This document shows, in pieces, positions 16,917 through 26,704 of a stretch of 64,000 nucleotides of DNA. Both the position numbers and the translations under genes were made by a program. Source of the stretch: Muribaculaceae bacterium (GTDB lineage Bacteria > Bacteroidota > Bacteroidia > Bacteroidales > Muribaculaceae); the NCBI GenBank assembly GCA_017505535.1, contig JAFVPD010000024.1, forward strand, positions 1-64,000, in the 5' to 3' direction. Numbering within the stretch: the first letter of the stretch is position 1; each line of letters opens with the position of its first letter. Under the pieces are notes generated by a model. It did no database searches and was not told the DNA's origin. It saw nothing but the letters and a program-made list of their open reading frames with translations.

Positions 16917-18464
16917 ATGGCAACAAACTCTCACACAATACTTTGGGCCGACGACGAAATAGATCTTCTCAAACCCCACATAATGTTTCTGCGCAACAAA
17001 GGTTACGACGTAGAAACAGTCAACAATGGACGTGACGCTCTCGAAATGGTCGAGAACGGACATTTTGACTTGATTATCCTTGATGAAAACATGCCGGGAC
17101 TTACAGGCTTAGAAACTCTTTCTCGCATCAAACAAGTCAAGCCTCACATTCCGGTAATAATGATCACCAAGAGCGAAGAAGAAAACATTATGGACCAAGC
17201 AGTTGGCAACAAAATTGCCGACTACCTCATAAAACCGGTCAATCCCAACCAAATTCTTCTATCAATCAAGAAAAATCTGCACTCCGAGAAACTTGTTTCG
17301 GAGCAAGCGCAATCTGATTACAGACAAGAATTTGGAAAAATTTCCTCGCTCATCAACGACTCCTATTCGATTGATGACTGGTTTGAACTTTATCGCAAAC
17401 TCGTTTTCTGGGAATTGGAACTTGCGTCGGCCGATACAAACATGGGTGAACTGCTTGAAATGCAAAAACTTGAAGCCAACGCAGCCTTCACCAAGTTTGT
17501 AAAAAAGAATTATGAGAAATGGGTAACCTCCGATGAACACCCACTCATGAGTCCTCACATCTTCAAAAATCATGTGTTTCCCCACCTCGACAAAAACGAG
17601 AAGGTGTTCTTCATTCTCATAGACAACTTCCGACTCGACCAGTGGAACACAATTAAGCCTCTTCTCAGCGACTACTTCACCTTTGAAGAATCGCTATATT
17701 GCACTATCCTCCCCACAGCCACTCAATATGCCCGCAACGCAATTTTCTCGGGACTCATGCCCGACAAAATATCAAAAATGTTTCCCGACTTGTGGGTTGA
17801 TGAAGATGAGGACGAAGGGAAAAATCTCAATGAATCGCCACTCATTGCTACGCAATTTGACCGTTATCGACGTCATTGCAAATTCTCCTACAATAAAATC
17901 AACGACTCAGTAGCCGGAGAAAAACTCATTAGAGAGTTTTCCAATCTTGAACAAAACGACCTCAACGTGATTGTTCTCAACTTCATCGATATGCTTTCGC
18001 ATGCTCGCACCGAGTCAAAGATGATTCGGGAACTTGCTTCAACAAATGCCGCTTATCGCTCTTTGACCGAATCTTGGTTCAAACACTCTTCGGCTCTTGA
18101 ACTTTTCCGCAAGATTGCAGAAAAAGGCTATCGCATTATCCTCACAACCGATCATGGAACCATCAGAGTCGATAATCCCGTTAAAGTCATTGGCGACAAA
18201 AACACTAATACAAACTTGCGGTACAAAGTGGGCAAAAACCTAAGCTATAACCCCAAACAGGTATATGAAATCAAGAAGCCCGAAAAATTTGGGCTACCAA
18301 CTCCAAATGTGTCTTCTACCTACATCTTTGCTTGTGGACGCGACTTCTGTGCCTACCCAAACAACTATAACTACTACGTTCAATACTACACCGACACGTT
18401 CCAACATGGAGGCATTTCTATGGAAGAAATGCTCGTGCCGTTAATCACTCTCACAGCTAAATAA
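16917..18464 (+). CDS. porX: PorX-like response regulator with PglZ phosphodiesterase domain
   Basis: A 515-residue cytosolic protein. The receiver domain (1-125) has the acidic pair in WADDEIDLL, phospho-acceptor Asp56 in [10 protein letters not shown] and Lys in MITKSEEE. A helical linker leads to a PglZ/alkaline-phosphatase-like domain from about 205: [28 protein letters not shown] with the nucleophile Thr, [20 protein letters not shown] and the metal ligand region [10 protein letters not shown]. PorX regulates type IX secretion in Porphyromonas and its PglZ domain is a zinc-dependent phosphodiesterase. The cognate PorY kinase is not visible. Adjacent to porW in the same operon; tsaE follows after 11 bases. 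Confidence 0.88.
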   Translation: MATNSHTILWADDEIDLLKPHIMFLRNKGYDVETVNNGRDALEMVENGHFDLIILDENMPGLTGLETLSRIKQVKPHIPVIMITKSEEENIMDQAVGNKIADYLIKPVNPNQILLSIKKNLHSEKLVSEQAQSDYRQEFGKISSLINDSYSIDDWFELYRKLVFWELELASADTNMGELLEMQKLEANAAFTKFVKKNYEKWVTSDEHPLMSPHIFKNHVFPHLDKNEKVFFILIDNFRLDQWNTIKPLLSDYFTFEESLYCTILPTATQYARNAIFSGLMPDKISKMFPDLWVDEDEDEGKNLNESPLIATQFDRYRRHCKFSYNKINDSVAGEKLIREFSNLEQNDLNVIVLNFIDMLSHARTESKMIRELASTNAAYRSLTESWFKHSSALELFRKIAEKGYRIILTTDHGTIRVDNPVKVIGDKNTNTNLRYKVGKNLSYNPKQVYEIKKPEKFGLPTPNVSSTYIFACGRDFCAYPNNYNYYVQYYTDTFQHGGISMEEMLVPLITLTAK

Positions 18465-18475
18465 CCCCCTTTATT

Positions 18476-18898
18476 ATGACAACAATTAAAATAACTTCTC
18501 TCGAAAACATCGAACAAGCCGCTCGTGAATTTGCTCAACACATGGGCGACGAAACTGTATATGCGTTCTACGGCGAAATGGGTGCCGGAAAAACAACATT
18601 TATCAATGCTCTATGCCGTGTTCTCGGCGTGGAAGAAGACATCACCAATTCTCCTTCGTTCTCAATTGTCAACGAATATCGTTCCGATACTACGGCCGAA
18701 TTGATTTATCATTTTGACCTATATCGCCTCGAAAACATTGAGGAAGCTTTTGAAATTGGTGTTGAGGACTATTTTGACTCAGGGGCATTGTGTTTACTTG
18801 AATGGCCCGAGCGCATTGAAGACATGCTTCCTTTCGACACCGTTAAAGTCAACATTGTAGTAAACGACGACGAAACCCGTGACATCTCTTTCGCTTGA
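18476..18898 (+). CDS. tsaE: tRNA threonylcarbamoyladenosine biosynthesis ATPase
   Basis: A 140-residue ATPase that works with TsaB, TsaC and TsaD to make t6A37 on ANN-decoding tRNAs. The Walker [11 protein letters not shown] is at about 34-43, the switch region is [12 protein letters not shown] and the Walker B-like HFDLYRLE follows; LLEWPERI is also typical. Length is normal. The stop codon overlaps the biotin ligase ATG by one base (TGATG), so translation is coupled. It is the third gene of a porW-porX-tsaE-birA run. Confidence 0.93.
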   Translation: MTTIKITSLENIEQAAREFAQHMGDETVYAFYGEMGAGKTTFINALCRVLGVEEDITNSPSFSIVNEYRSDTTAELIYHFDLYRLENIEEAFEIGVEDYFDSGALCLLEWPERIEDMLPFDTVKVNIVVNDDETRDISFA

Positions 18899-19647
18899 TG
18901 ATTATTGCCCCTAAATATATTTGGCTCGATAAAACCAACTCGACCAACTCGGCTCTTGCGGCAATAGCCAATGAGTGTGAGCATGGAACCGTCATTGCCA
19001 CTCACAACCAAACGGCCGGGCGCGGACAAAGAGGCAACACCTGGGAAGCTCAACCGGGAGAAAATCTCACGTTCTCTATTCTTTTGAGACCGCTCCACAT
19101 TTCCCCTCGCGACCAATTTGCCATTTCTGAAATCGTCTCGGTTGCCATTGTCAACGTCCTACGCAACTACATTACCACCCAGCCAATTGCAATAAAATGG
19201 CCCAATGACATCTATGTCAACGACCTGAAGATTTGTGGAATTCTCATTGAAAATGCTCTTTCAGCATCAAGCATCACTCATTCCATAGCCGGAATTGGCA
19301 TTAACGTCAACCAACAACATTTTCTCTCCGATGCACCCAATCCGGTTTCAATCGTCAACATCACTCATTCAGCAACCAATCTCGAGACTTTGCTCGACCA
19401 AGTATGTTGCGAAATATTGCGACTTTCGGCATGGGCAATCACTCCCGAAACGTTACAACAACTGCACGCTCAATACTGCTCAATGCTTTGGCGTCGCTCG
19501 GGATTTCATAGTTACTTTGACTGCATTGCCAACCAACCCATTCAAGCCCAATTGGACAACGTGGCCACCAATGGCATTCTTTCTCTACGACTGCAAGATG
19601 GGCAAGTGCGATCCTATGCATTCAAAGAAATAAAAGCGATTCTCTGA
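18898..19647 (+). CDS. birA: Biotin-[acetyl-CoA-carboxylase] ligase
   Basis: A 249-residue biotin protein ligase that forms biotinyl-AMP and biotinylates carboxylase carrier domains. The adenylate-binding GRGQRGNTW is near residues 40-48, KWPNDIYVNDLK near 101-112 and GIGINVN near 141. It lacks an N-terminal helix-turn-helix, so it is a class I enzyme with no repressor role. The longer TTG start at 18895 is less likely than the ATG at 18898, which overlaps the tsaE stop. Confidence 0.92.
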   Translation: MIIAPKYIWLDKTNSTNSALAAIANECEHGTVIATHNQTAGRGQRGNTWEAQPGENLTFSILLRPLHISPRDQFAISEIVSVAIVNVLRNYITTQPIAIKWPNDIYVNDLKICGILIENALSASSITHSIAGIGINVNQQHFLSDAPNPVSIVNITHSATNLETLLDQVCCEILRLSAWAITPETLQQLHAQYCSMLWRRSGFHSYFDCIANQPIQAQLDNVATNGILSLRLQDGQVRSYAFKEIKAIL

Positions 19648-19794
19648 TGTGGCTAAGTTCTTAGTAAATCATTTTAAAGTGTGTCAACGGTTATTAAAAA
19701 TGAATTATTCCACAGCCTCTTACAAAATTAATTGGTTAAATTTGTATCCCAATAAGTTCAACGAATCATTTAAACCCTACACAAAACAATATTT

Positions 19795-20517
19795 ATGAAA
19801 ACAATCATTACACATCTATGCATTCTCGTTTCACTCATCGCGTTCACTGCATCGGCAGCTCCACGCGACAAAAAAATAAAACCCGAGAAACCCGATATGG
19901 AGGCTATAAAGGCTTCTGTAACCGACCCTAACTCTAAATTTTATTACCCCCGACTAATGGCCGAATATGAGAAAAACGATACAGCACTACAACTTGAAGC
20001 ATATCGTCATCTTTACTACGGCTACATTTTTCAAGAAGACTACGACCCCTATCGCAAAACTGCATACTCGCAGAAAGTCTCAGAGCTATATGAACGCAAC
20101 AAACACACCCGTGCCGAGTGCGACACCATAATCAAATATGCCGAACTTTCGCTCAAAGACAATCCATTTGACTTGCAGCAAATTAACTATCTCATTTATG
20201 CATTGCGAGAAAAAAAGAAAATACACCTTGCAAACATTTGGCAATACAAGCTCAATCACATTCTACAAGCAATCGTATCGTCAGGTACAGGCATCAACCC
20301 CGAAAATGCTTGGTATGTAGTAATACCGTCAAACGAATACCACATCATCAATTTCATGGGCTATCAAGTTACTCGACAAGAATTTGAAAAGCCCTATTTT
20401 GACCACATCTTTGTGACCAAAACCGACTCAAGCAAAAAAACCGACAAAGACCCCGAAGCATTTTATTTCAACATTGAAGATATTCTCAGAGAATACAACC
20501 GCAAAAACCCGGAATAA
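19795..20517 (+). CDS. DUF4919 secreted protein
   Basis: A 240-residue protein with a Sec signal peptide (cleavage probably after ASA at about 21) and a conserved-looking domain: MEAIKASVTDPNSKFYYPRLMAEY, then LYYGYIFQEDYDPYR. This matches DUF4919 as I know it, a Bacteroidota family of unknown function probably in the periplasm. A TAAATTTG box at 19737-19744 could be the -7 promoter element. It appears monocistronic. Confidence 0.72.
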   Translation: MKTIITHLCILVSLIAFTASAAPRDKKIKPEKPDMEAIKASVTDPNSKFYYPRLMAEYEKNDTALQLEAYRHLYYGYIFQEDYDPYRKTAYSQKVSELYERNKHTRAECDTIIKYAELSLKDNPFDLQQINYLIYALREKKKIHLANIWQYKLNHILQAIVSSGTGINPENAWYVVIPSNEYHIINFMGYQVTRQEFEKPYFDHIFVTKTDSSKKTDKDPEAFYFNIEDILREYNRKNPE

Positions 20518-20633
20518 TCACAATATTTGCGGCAAGCATCGTTGGGCATGACATTTTTGCACAATAATCATTTTTATGTGCAAATGTGACGTTTTTTAAG
20601 GCAATTTGTTACACTCCTTTGTGAATAAATTTC

Positions 20634-20641
20634 TATTTTTG
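20634..20641 (+). promoter_or_regulatory. -7 element of the cupin regulator gene
   Basis: TATTTTTG fits TAnnTTTG and lies 30 bases before the ATG at 20672. No well-spaced TTTG -33 box is seen. Its position argues against the longer frame that opens at 20606. Confidence 0.5.
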
Positions 20642-20671
20642 TGGCAAATTGTAATTAAAAAACTATCAACG

Positions 20672-21220
20672 ATGGACCACATTATGCAAGTTGCCCGACG
20701 CTTAAAGGGCCTTAGAGATGCATTAGACCTCTCAGTTGAAGAAATTTCAGCTCAGTGTGAGATTGATAGCGCACTTTTTAGTGCCTACGAAAATGGAGAA
20801 AAAGATATTCCTGTGAGCTTTCTCCATCGCATCGCTGCAAAATATGGAGTAGAACTCACTGCACTCCTTTTTGGCGAAGAGCCAAAAATGGACGCCTATT
20901 TTATTACTCGCGCAGGAAAAGGCGTAAAGGTTGAACGCACTAAAGCCTACAGCTATCAAGATATTGCAGCAGGCTTTGCTCATCGAAACATGGCTCCATT
21001 CATTGTTACTGTCGAACCCGACCCAAACAAACCTATGACCCACAACACCCACCAAGGACAAGAATTTAACTATATCCTTGAAGGGCAAATGGAAATTACA
21101 GTTGGAAATAGCACGGCCATTCTCAACCCTGGCGACAGCATCATGTTTGATGCTCAACGTCAACACGGCATGAGAGCCATTGGCGACAAACCGGTGAAAT
21201 TTATTGCCATCATTTCCTAA
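20672..21220 (+). CDS. XRE-family regulator with C-terminal cupin domain
   Basis: A 182-residue DNA-binding protein. Residues 1-65 form a Cro/CI-type helix-turn-helix (LRDALDLSVEEISAQCEIDSALFSAYENGEKDIPVSFLHRIA). Residues about 105-180 form a cupin barrel (HNTHQGQEFNYILEGQMEI and LNPGDSIMFDAQRQHGM) that would bind a small ligand. The ATG at 20672 is chosen because the longer frame opens inside the promoter. An acyl-CoA synthetase gene follows after 37 bases; this regulator-synthetase pair recurs in Bacteroidales, so the cupin may sense an acyl or carboxylate ligand. Confidence 0.88.
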   Translation: MDHIMQVARRLKGLRDALDLSVEEISAQCEIDSALFSAYENGEKDIPVSFLHRIAAKYGVELTALLFGEEPKMDAYFITRAGKGVKVERTKAYSYQDIAAGFAHRNMAPFIVTVEPDPNKPMTHNTHQGQEFNYILEGQMEITVGNSTAILNPGDSIMFDAQRQHGMRAIGDKPVKFIAIIS

Positions 21221-21257
21221 TTATCATTTTCTCGTTTAATCTTCACTTATAATCATA

Positions 21258-22910
21258 ATGTTAGAAAAATTTCTCGAAAAGACACAATTTGAGTCTTACG
21301 AAGATTTCATGGCCAATTTCAAGGTCAACATTCCCGAAAATTTCAACTTTGGATATGACGTTGTTGACGCTTGGGCCGAAAAAGAGCCAAACAAAAAAGC
21401 ACTCCTATGGACCAATGACAAAGGAGAAGTCATACAATTCACTTTTGCCGACATCAAACGCGAAAGCGATAAAACCGCAGCACTATTTGCTGCTCAAGGT
21501 ATTGGCCGTGGCGACATGGTGATGCTCATTCTCAAACGCCATTATCAATTTTGGTTTTCTATCGTAGCACTACACAAACTCGGAGCTACGGTTATCCCTG
21601 CAACACATCTGCTCACCGAAAAAGACATTATTTATCGTTGTGAACGCGCCGGCATTAAAATGATTGTGGCAACAGGCGACGAAATTGTCATAAAGCACAT
21701 TCAAAACGCCCTTCCTAAATGCCCGTCAGTTAAAAGTCTCATTTCAACCGGGCCCATTACTCCCGAAGGTTGGATTAATTTCAACGAAGCAATTGAAAAA
21801 GCCGAGCCCTATGTCAAACCTCAATTGGCCAACACCAATGACGACATTTCGCTCATGTACTTCACTTCGGGCACAACCGGAGAGCCCAAAATGGTAGCTC
21901 ACGACTTTACCTACCCATTGGGGCACATCATCACCGGGTCATTCTGGCACAATGTCAACGAGGAAAGCCTCCACTTGACACTCGCCGACACCGGTTGGGG
22001 TAAAGCCGTTTGGGGCAAACTTTATGGGCAATGGATTGCCGGTGCAAATGTCTTTGTCTATGACTTTGAAAAATTTGAGCCGGTTGATGTTCTTCACAAA
22101 ATTCAAGAATTTGGCATTACATCGTTCTGTGCTCCGCCAACCGTGTTCCGTTTCCTAATACGCGAAGACCTTTCAAAATTTGACATATCAACCCTTAAAT
22201 ATTGTACAATTGCCGGAGAGGCTTTAAATCCTAAAGTATTTGAAGAGTGGTATAAACTCACCGGTATCAAACTCATGGAGGGATTTGGACAAACCGAGAC
22301 AACCCTCACAATCGCAACATACCCATGGATAGAACCTAAACCGGGATCTATGGGGAAAAAAGGGCCGGTATATGATATTGACTTGATTACTTCCGACGGC
22401 CGACCGGCTGAAGATGGCGAACAAGGCGAAATCATCGTGCGCACCCATGGCCGCAAAACTCTCGGACTTTTCAAAGAGTATCTTCATGATCCTCAACTCA
22501 CTTATGAGGCCTACCACGACGACATCTATCACACAGGCGACGTAGCTTGGAGAGATGAAGACGGATACTTCTGGTTTGTCGGACGCACCGACGACGTTAT
22601 TAAATCATCGGGCTACCGCATTGGCCCGTTTGAAGTTGAGAGTGCGTTGATGACCCACCCCGCCGTAGTAGAATGTGCCATTACAGGCGTTCCCGATGAT
22701 ATACGCGGACAAGTTGTAAAAGCAACCATCGTCTTAGCCAACGACTATAAAGACAAGGCATCGGAGGAGCTAATCAAAGAAATCCAAAACCACGTGAAAC
22801 GTGTCACTGCGCCTTATAAATATCCTCGCATTGTAGAATTTGTTGACGAATTGCCCAAAACAATCAGTGGCAAAATTCGCCGAGTAGAAATACGCAACAA
22901 AGAGAATTAA
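21258..22910 (+). CDS. AMP-forming acyl-CoA synthetase
   Basis: A 550-residue ANL-superfamily ligase that activates a carboxylic acid to acyl-AMP and then acyl-CoA. The AMP-binding loop YFTSGTTGEPKM is near residue 200, GFGQTETTL near 340, the hinge GRTDDVIKSSGYRIGPFEVE near 445-465 and the catalytic lysine in TISGKIRRVEIR at the C-terminus. It resembles medium-chain acyl or acetyl/propionyl-CoA synthetases; the exact substrate is not determinable here. It is probably controlled by the XRE-cupin gene immediately upstream. Confidence 0.88.
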   Translation: MLEKFLEKTQFESYEDFMANFKVNIPENFNFGYDVVDAWAEKEPNKKALLWTNDKGEVIQFTFADIKRESDKTAALFAAQGIGRGDMVMLILKRHYQFWFSIVALHKLGATVIPATHLLTEKDIIYRCERAGIKMIVATGDEIVIKHIQNALPKCPSVKSLISTGPITPEGWINFNEAIEKAEPYVKPQLANTNDDISLMYFTSGTTGEPKMVAHDFTYPLGHIITGSFWHNVNEESLHLTLADTGWGKAVWGKLYGQWIAGANVFVYDFEKFEPVDVLHKIQEFGITSFCAPPTVFRFLIREDLSKFDISTLKYCTIAGEALNPKVFEEWYKLTGIKLMEGFGQTETTLTIATYPWIEPKPGSMGKKGPVYDIDLITSDGRPAEDGEQGEIIVRTHGRKTLGLFKEYLHDPQLTYEAYHDDIYHTGDVAWRDEDGYFWFVGRTDDVIKSSGYRIGPFEVESALMTHPAVVECAITGVPDDIRGQVVKATIVLANDYKDKASEELIKEIQNHVKRVTAPYKYPRIVEFVDELPKTISGKIRRVEIRNKEN

Positions 22911-22940
22911 AACCCATTGCATCAAAACGATTTAACACTC

Positions 22941-24026
22941 ATGAACACTTTACGTTACCGACGCATCGCTGTTAAAATTGGCAGCAACGTGCTCACTCGA
23001 CCCGATGGAACTCTCGACATCACACGCATGAGCGCTATTGTCGATCAAGTTGCCTCGCTTCACCATCAAGGTGTTCAAGTCATCATGATTTCATCAGGTG
23101 CAGTAGCTTCAGGACGTAGCGAACTCAGCGAAAACAAGCGACTTGACGCAGTATCGGCTCGACAGCTTTATAGCGCTGTGGGACAAGCCAAACTCATCAA
23201 TCGTTATTACGAACTTTTCCGTGAGCATCGCATTGCCTGTGGACAAGTGCTCACGACAAAAGAAAATTTCTCCACTCGTCGTCACTACCTCAACCAAAAA
23301 CATTGCATGGAAGTGATGCTCGCCAACAATGTAATACCCATCGTTAACGAAAACGACACTGTTTCGGTAACCGAACTCATGTTTACCGACAACGATGAAT
23401 TGTCGGGACTCATTGCAACAATGATGGACATGCAGGCATTGGTGATTTTGAGCAATATCGATGGTGTATATGATGGCGACCCCAAAAATCCCGAGTCAAA
23501 GGTAATTACCGACATCACTTATGATACCGATGCCAGCGAATTTATTCAACAAGGCAAATCATCATTAGGCCGAGGAGGAATGACTACAAAATATCGCATC
23601 GCGCGCAAAGTGGCCAATGAGGGCATTGCCGTGATTATCGCTAACGGAAAACGCGACAATATCCTTCAAGACCTATTATCGCCTGAGCGCTCTATCCCTT
23701 ACACTCTTTTTCACCCCGCAGCGCAAACAACCTCGGGCGTAAAAAAATGGATTGCCCATAGCGAGGGCTTTGCCAAGGGAGAAGTACACATCAACCAAGG
23801 GGCTGCCGATGCTCTATTATCGGCACGTGGTGCAAGTCTCCTGGCTATTGGTGTCACCCACATCGATGGTGACTTTGAAAAAGATGACATTGTCAAGGTC
23901 ATCGATCCTGAAAAAAACATCATTGCACTTGGACGCATTGCCTATGACGCCAACGATGCTCGTGCTGTTATTGGCGACCGTGGAGCACGCCCCATTATTC
24001 ACAGTGATTATCTTTATATCGACTAA
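22941..24026 (+). CDS. proB: Glutamate 5-kinase
   Basis: A 361-residue enzyme for the first step of proline synthesis. The amino-acid-kinase domain shows RIAVKIGSNVLT, ISSGAVASGR, IPIVNENDTVS, FTDNDELSGLIA and GRGGMTTKYRIA, and a PUA domain occupies about 265-361 (KGEVHINQGAADAL, ARGASLLAIGVTHIDGDF). A TTG start at 22917 would add eight residues; ATG at 22941 places the beta-strand at the normal position. A foldback repeat begins four bases after its stop and separates it from proA. Confidence 0.93.
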   Translation: MNTLRYRRIAVKIGSNVLTRPDGTLDITRMSAIVDQVASLHHQGVQVIMISSGAVASGRSELSENKRLDAVSARQLYSAVGQAKLINRYYELFREHRIACGQVLTTKENFSTRRHYLNQKHCMEVMLANNVIPIVNENDTVSVTELMFTDNDELSGLIATMMDMQALVILSNIDGVYDGDPKNPESKVITDITYDTDASEFIQQGKSSLGRGGMTTKYRIARKVANEGIAVIIANGKRDNILQDLLSPERSIPYTLFHPAAQTTSGVKKWIAHSEGFAKGEVHINQGAADALLSARGASLLAIGVTHIDGDFEKDDIVKVIDPEKNIIALGRIAYDANDARAVIGDRGARPIIHSDYLYID

Positions 24027-24030
24027 TTTA

Positions 24031-24193
24031 AGGGTACTTATATAAATTAATTTGTGATGATTTGTGAATGAGCATAGCGAGCTATGTGATTGATACAAAA
24101 GCTAAAAGGCTCTAAATAAAAGCACAAAGCGCACAAAAGAAAGGTCCCGACAACTATTATTTAACTAATTCGTGGAATTTATAGAAATTCCCT
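24031..24193. mobile_element. MITE-like foldback repeat, copy A (163 bp)
   Basis: The element begins AGGGTACTTATATAAATT and ends AATTTATAGAAATTCCCT, which are inverted copies of each other with few mismatches. The middle holds CATAGC-GA-GCTATG (24073-24086). A second copy with the same ends and the same inner blocks (GAGCATAGCGAGCTAT, CACAAAGCGCACAAAAGA, TTAACTAATTCGTGG) lies at 45884-46080. It has no coding capacity. Copy A lacks about 30 bases of the left inner arm present in copy B. It starts four bases after the proB stop. No clear target-site duplication is visible. Confidence 0.75.
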
Positions 24194-24205
24194 AAATTGT
24201 ACATT

Positions 24206-25441
24206 ATGCTTCAAGAAACATTTAACGCTGCCCGACAAGCCGCTCGATCACTTAACCGTCGCTCAGCTCACGAAATAAACGCCCTACTGCTTTCGCTTGC
24301 CGATGCGGTGGAACAAGCAATACCTCAAATTTTGGAGGCCAATGAGCGCGACCTCGCTCGCATGGATCAAGCCAATCCCAAATATGACCGACTTCAGCTC
24401 ACCGATTCACGTCTGCATGACATTGCTTCCGACATGCGTGCTGTTGCTTCGCTCCCCTCGCCGTTAGGAATCGAGCTTAGCAAAGCCACTCGCCCCAACG
24501 GAATGACCATCTCAAAAGTTTCAGTGCCGTTTGGCGTGATTGGCGTCATTTATGAAGCTCGTCCCAATGTAACTTTTGACGTGTTCTCTCTATGCATCAA
24601 AGCAGGGAGTGCTTGTTTGTTAAAAGGGGGTAGTGATGCTCGTGACACAAATGAATGTTCGGTAGCACTCATCAAACGCGTACTTCAAGAGAACGCTTGG
24701 GACCCCTCAACCGTTACACTCCTGCCGGTTTCGCACGATGCAACAGCTCAAATGCTGAATGCGGTGGGACAAGTTGACCTCATCATTCCCCGTGGTAGCA
24801 AAGGCTTGATTGACTATGTGCGCGACAATTCACGCGTGCCGGTCATTGAAACCGGAGCCGGCGTGTGTCACACCTATCTACATTCATCAGGGCTCACAAG
24901 CTATGCCCAAGAAATTGTCTTGAACGCAAAAACTCGACGAGTGAGTGTGTGCAATGCTCTTGACACTTTGGTAATTGACCGTAGCCGTCTTAACGACCTG
25001 GCTGAGATATGCCTACCGCTTGAGGCCAAAAACGTTACAATCTATGCCGATGAAGAAGCGTTCTCAGCCCTCAATGGTAACTACTCGTTACTTGAAAAAG
25101 CCTCTGACGACGACTTTGGCCGTGAATGGCTCGACTATAAAATGTCAATCAAAACCGTTGCCGATATTGATGAAGCCATCGAATTTATTGAAGCCCACAC
25201 TTCGCGCCACAGCGAAGCTATCGTGGCCGAGGACAATGAGGCTACGCGCTTGTTTTTAGCCGAAGTTGATGCTGCGTGCGTGTATGCCAACGTCTCAACA
25301 GCCTTTACCGATGGCGGACAGTTCGGATTTGGCGCCGAGATAGGTATTTCGACCCAGAAACTACACGCTCGTGGGCCAATGGCTCTCCCCGAAATCACAA
25401 CCTACAAATACATCATCACCGGGACAGGACAAACTCGATAG
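24206..25441 (+). CDS. proA: Gamma-glutamyl phosphate reductase
   Basis: A 411-residue NADPH-dependent reductase, second enzyme of proline synthesis, of the aldehyde dehydrogenase superfamily. Visible motifs are FGVIGVIYEARPNVTFDVFSLC, LLKGGSDA, LIIPRGSKGLIDYV and VIETGAGVCHTYL with the catalytic cysteine. The C-terminal FGFGAEIGISTQKLHARGPM is typical. The ATG at 24206 is preferred over a TTG at 24197, which lies almost against the foldback repeat. proB lies upstream across that repeat, so whether they share a transcript depends on read-through of it. Confidence 0.93.
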   Translation: MLQETFNAARQAARSLNRRSAHEINALLLSLADAVEQAIPQILEANERDLARMDQANPKYDRLQLTDSRLHDIASDMRAVASLPSPLGIELSKATRPNGMTISKVSVPFGVIGVIYEARPNVTFDVFSLCIKAGSACLLKGGSDARDTNECSVALIKRVLQENAWDPSTVTLLPVSHDATAQMLNAVGQVDLIIPRGSKGLIDYVRDNSRVPVIETGAGVCHTYLHSSGLTSYAQEIVLNAKTRRVSVCNALDTLVIDRSRLNDLAEICLPLEAKNVTIYADEEAFSALNGNYSLLEKASDDDFGREWLDYKMSIKTVADIDEAIEFIEAHTSRHSEAIVAEDNEATRLFLAEVDAACVYANVSTAFTDGGQFGFGAEIGISTQKLHARGPMALPEITTYKYIITGTGQTR

Positions 25442-25514
25442 GCCCACATTAGAGTCCTTATTTCAGCAGTAAAATTGCCACACTATTCAACTCATTGAAT
25501 ATGTGCATATAGAT

Positions 25515-26057
25515 TTAGTAGCGATTGAAGGAGGCTATGCTCTCTATGTCACGGCGATTGTGTGTGCGGTGTTCCTCATTGGAGTAACCGAGTGAGACCA
25601 CCATGAGCACGCGACGCGAGCGAGGTATTGCAAGCATGCGTTTCACGCGTTTCTCATCAAACCACCCCAATATACACGATCCGAGTCCTTCTTGGGTGGC
25701 GGCAAGCGTGATGTGAGAGGCCACAATGCCACAATCAATGAGAGGGAAATGCTTGTTTTTTATCCACCCGCCAAGCCAGGCAGTGAAATTGGGTTGCTCT
25801 TGCACTATTACTATAAATGCACGTGCTTGCGATGCCCATCGATTCATGCCCATTGAGGCCAATGCATCGGCCATCTCATTCAGCAATTGGGGTTGAGTCA
25901 CTGCTATCAAATGCCACGGCTGGGAATTACATGCCGATGGGGCCAATCGCCCGGCCTCGAGAATGCGCTGTATCTTAGCCTCTTCCACCTCGCGAGTTGC
26001 ATCATAGTCACGACAACTCTGGCGCTTTTCCACAAGCGCGTAAAAATCTGATTCCAT
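25515..26057 (-). CDS. Nitroreductase-family flavoprotein
   Basis: A 180-residue FMN-dependent oxidoreductase. The N-terminal phosphate-binding KRQSCRDYD, APSACNSQPWHLI near residue 40-52 and GLGSCILGWFDEKRV near 125-140 are characteristic. Such proteins reduce quinones, nitro groups or flavins; the substrate is not predictable. It lies 38 bases downstream of riboflavin synthase on the same strand, a link between flavin supply and a flavin user. Confidence 0.87.
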   Translation of the reverse strand: MESDFYALVEKRQSCRDYDATREVEEAKIQRILEAGRLAPSACNSQPWHLIAVTQPQLLNEMADALASMGMNRWASQARAFIVIVQEQPNFTAWLGGWIKNKHFPLIDCGIVASHITLAATQEGLGSCILGWFDEKRVKRMLAIPRSRRVLMVVSLGYSNEEHRTHNRRDIESIASFNRY

Positions 26058-26095
26058 GAAAATGTAATTTAGAGGAGGGTATTAGTGTGTGGGGG

Positions 26096-26704
26096 TTATT
26101 TTGAGAATTCCATCAAACGGCTCAAATACTTTCCAATGATATCAAACTCGATATTCACACGTGTCCCGGGTTCTATTGCATGAAAGTTGGTATGCTCAAA
26201 TGTGTAGGGGATTATAGCCACTCTGAAACTATCGGCCTGCGAATCACACACAGTGAGACTCACACCATTGACCGTTACCGAGCCTTTTTCGACTGTTACA
26301 TACCCTTTGCGCGCCATTTCGGGATCTACGGCATACTCAAATTTGTAATAACGGCTGCCATCGACCTCCTCGACATTGCGACACACCGCAGTGCAATCAA
26401 CATGACCTTGAACAATGTGACCATCAAGACGTCCATTCATCATCATGCTACGTTCAAGATTCACCTTGTCGCCAACCTTGAGTTGACCCAAATTGCTGCG
26501 ATCAAGAGTTTCTTGAATTGCAGTTACTGTATATGTTCCATCGCCCGGGAGTGACACTACAGTCAAGCACACTCCATTATGGGCCACCGATTGATCTATT
26601 CTTAACTCATCGACAAATGAGCATGACAATGTTAGATGAACATTTCCACCATCACGCTCTATTGCAACCACTTGAGCTGCTTCTTCTACTATACCTGAAA
26701 ACAT
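26096..26704 (-). CDS. ribE: Riboflavin synthase, alpha chain
   Basis: A 202-residue enzyme that dismutates 6,7-dimethyl-8-ribityllumazine to riboflavin. It opens with the invariant MFSGIVEE and contains two lumazine-binding repeats: VAHNGVCLTV with GHIVQGHVDC, then VTVNGVSLTVC with NIEFDIIGKY. Length is normal. A TACTTTTG box lies on the minus strand at 26739-26732, 27 bases before the start, without a good -33 match. No FMN riboswitch consensus is visible in the leader. Confidence 0.94.
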   Translation of the reverse strand: MFSGIVEEAAQVVAIERDGGNVHLTLSCSFVDELRIDQSVAHNGVCLTVVSLPGDGTYTVTAIQETLDRSNLGQLKVGDKVNLERSMMMNGRLDGHIVQGHVDCTAVCRNVEEVDGSRYYKFEYAVDPEMARKGYVTVEKGSVTVNGVSLTVCDSQADSFRVAIIPYTFEHTNFHAIEPGTRVNIEFDIIGKYLSRLMEFSK

